Positions 15,742-15,784 of a stretch of 15,784 nt of DNA are shown piece by piece; positions within the stretch are counted from its first letter, which is position 1, and every line of letters starts with the position of its first letter. The position numbers and the translations under genes were made by a program. The notes under the pieces are model-generated. The model did no database searches and had not been told where the DNA came from. It saw nothing but the letters and a program-made list of their open reading frames with translations. The DNA lies in contig CAJNDS010001512.1 of NCBI GenBank assembly GCA_905221605.1, forward strand, positions 1-15,784. The letters are read 5' to 3'. Source of the DNA: Symbiodinium natans. Its lineage: Eukaryota; Sar; Dinophyceae; Suessiales; Symbiodiniaceae.

Positions 15742-15784
15742 GGGACCCAAACCCTATACAATTTCTATAAACCCTAAACCCTAA
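15742..15784 (+). repeat. Second satellite/telomere junction (TATACAATTTCTATA + CCCTAAA)
   Basis: Positions 15742-15781 match 3675-3714 with only two differences by eye, at a constant offset of 12,067 bp. The segment comprises GGGACC, the TATACAATTTCTATA motif and the first CCCTAAA units. It runs off the window end in telomere-type repeat of the same orientation as the block at 3705. A true right chromosome end should read TTTAGGG on this strand, so this is an interstitial repeat or the start of another copy of the array. Confidence 0.9.

Noticed and set aside
15742-15784. Right window edge as a natural chromosome end
   Set aside because: A right-hand telomere would show TTTAGGG on the + strand; CCCTAAA is the wrong orientation.

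Overview
The window looks like nuclear, subtelomere-type DNA of an alveolate, most likely a dinoflagellate. This is an inference from three things: Arabidopsis-type telomeric repeats (CCCTAAA on the + strand), very long satellite arrays, and GC-rich uninterrupted coding sequence with a Lys/Ala-rich linker. No rRNA, tRNA, CRISPR array or bacterial-style operon was seen.

Layout: 1-3704 is a tandem array of about twelve ~310-bp units in recognisable subfamilies. Each unit carries two copies of a near-palindromic 15-mer (TATACAATTTCTATA) and usually a strong GC hairpin. The last copy of the 15-mer runs directly into a 158-bp telomeric block at 3705-3862, made of one CCCTAAA, seven CCCCTAAA and thirteen CCCTAAA units. 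A 200-bp unique spacer follows. A second, unrelated satellite (4066-8079) has ~72-114 bp monomers organised into a ~732-bp higher-order repeat. It breaks off abruptly at 8079/8080. Non-repetitive DNA (8080-8918) leads into the coding part.

The coding part (8919-14770) is an apparently intact autonomous Helitron transposon in two overlapping frames. The first frame encodes Cys clusters, a 28-residue repeat and a DUF6570-like domain. The second, 1617 codons long, encodes a HUH Rep nuclease, a PIF1-family helicase, a zinc-finger-like motif, a Lys/Ala linker and a C-terminal Josephin-type (ataxin-3-like) cysteine protease domain with all expected catalytic residues. A run of seven G at 9994-10000 is the likely point where the two frames were, or still are, joined by a -1 shift. 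In this model the Rep domain nicks and joins single-stranded DNA, the helicase unwinds it for rolling-circle transposition, and the Josephin domain may act on host ubiquitin or process the polyprotein.

Downstream are ~180 bp of flank, a degenerate ~100-bp AT-rich repeat (14949-15540) and two related hairpins. At the very end a second copy of the satellite/telomere junction (15742-15784) lies in the same orientation as the one at 3675-3714. The 12.07 kb between these junctions is therefore bounded by direct repeats. It may be a subtelomeric long repeat unit, or the product of insertion or recombination at telomere-like sequence.
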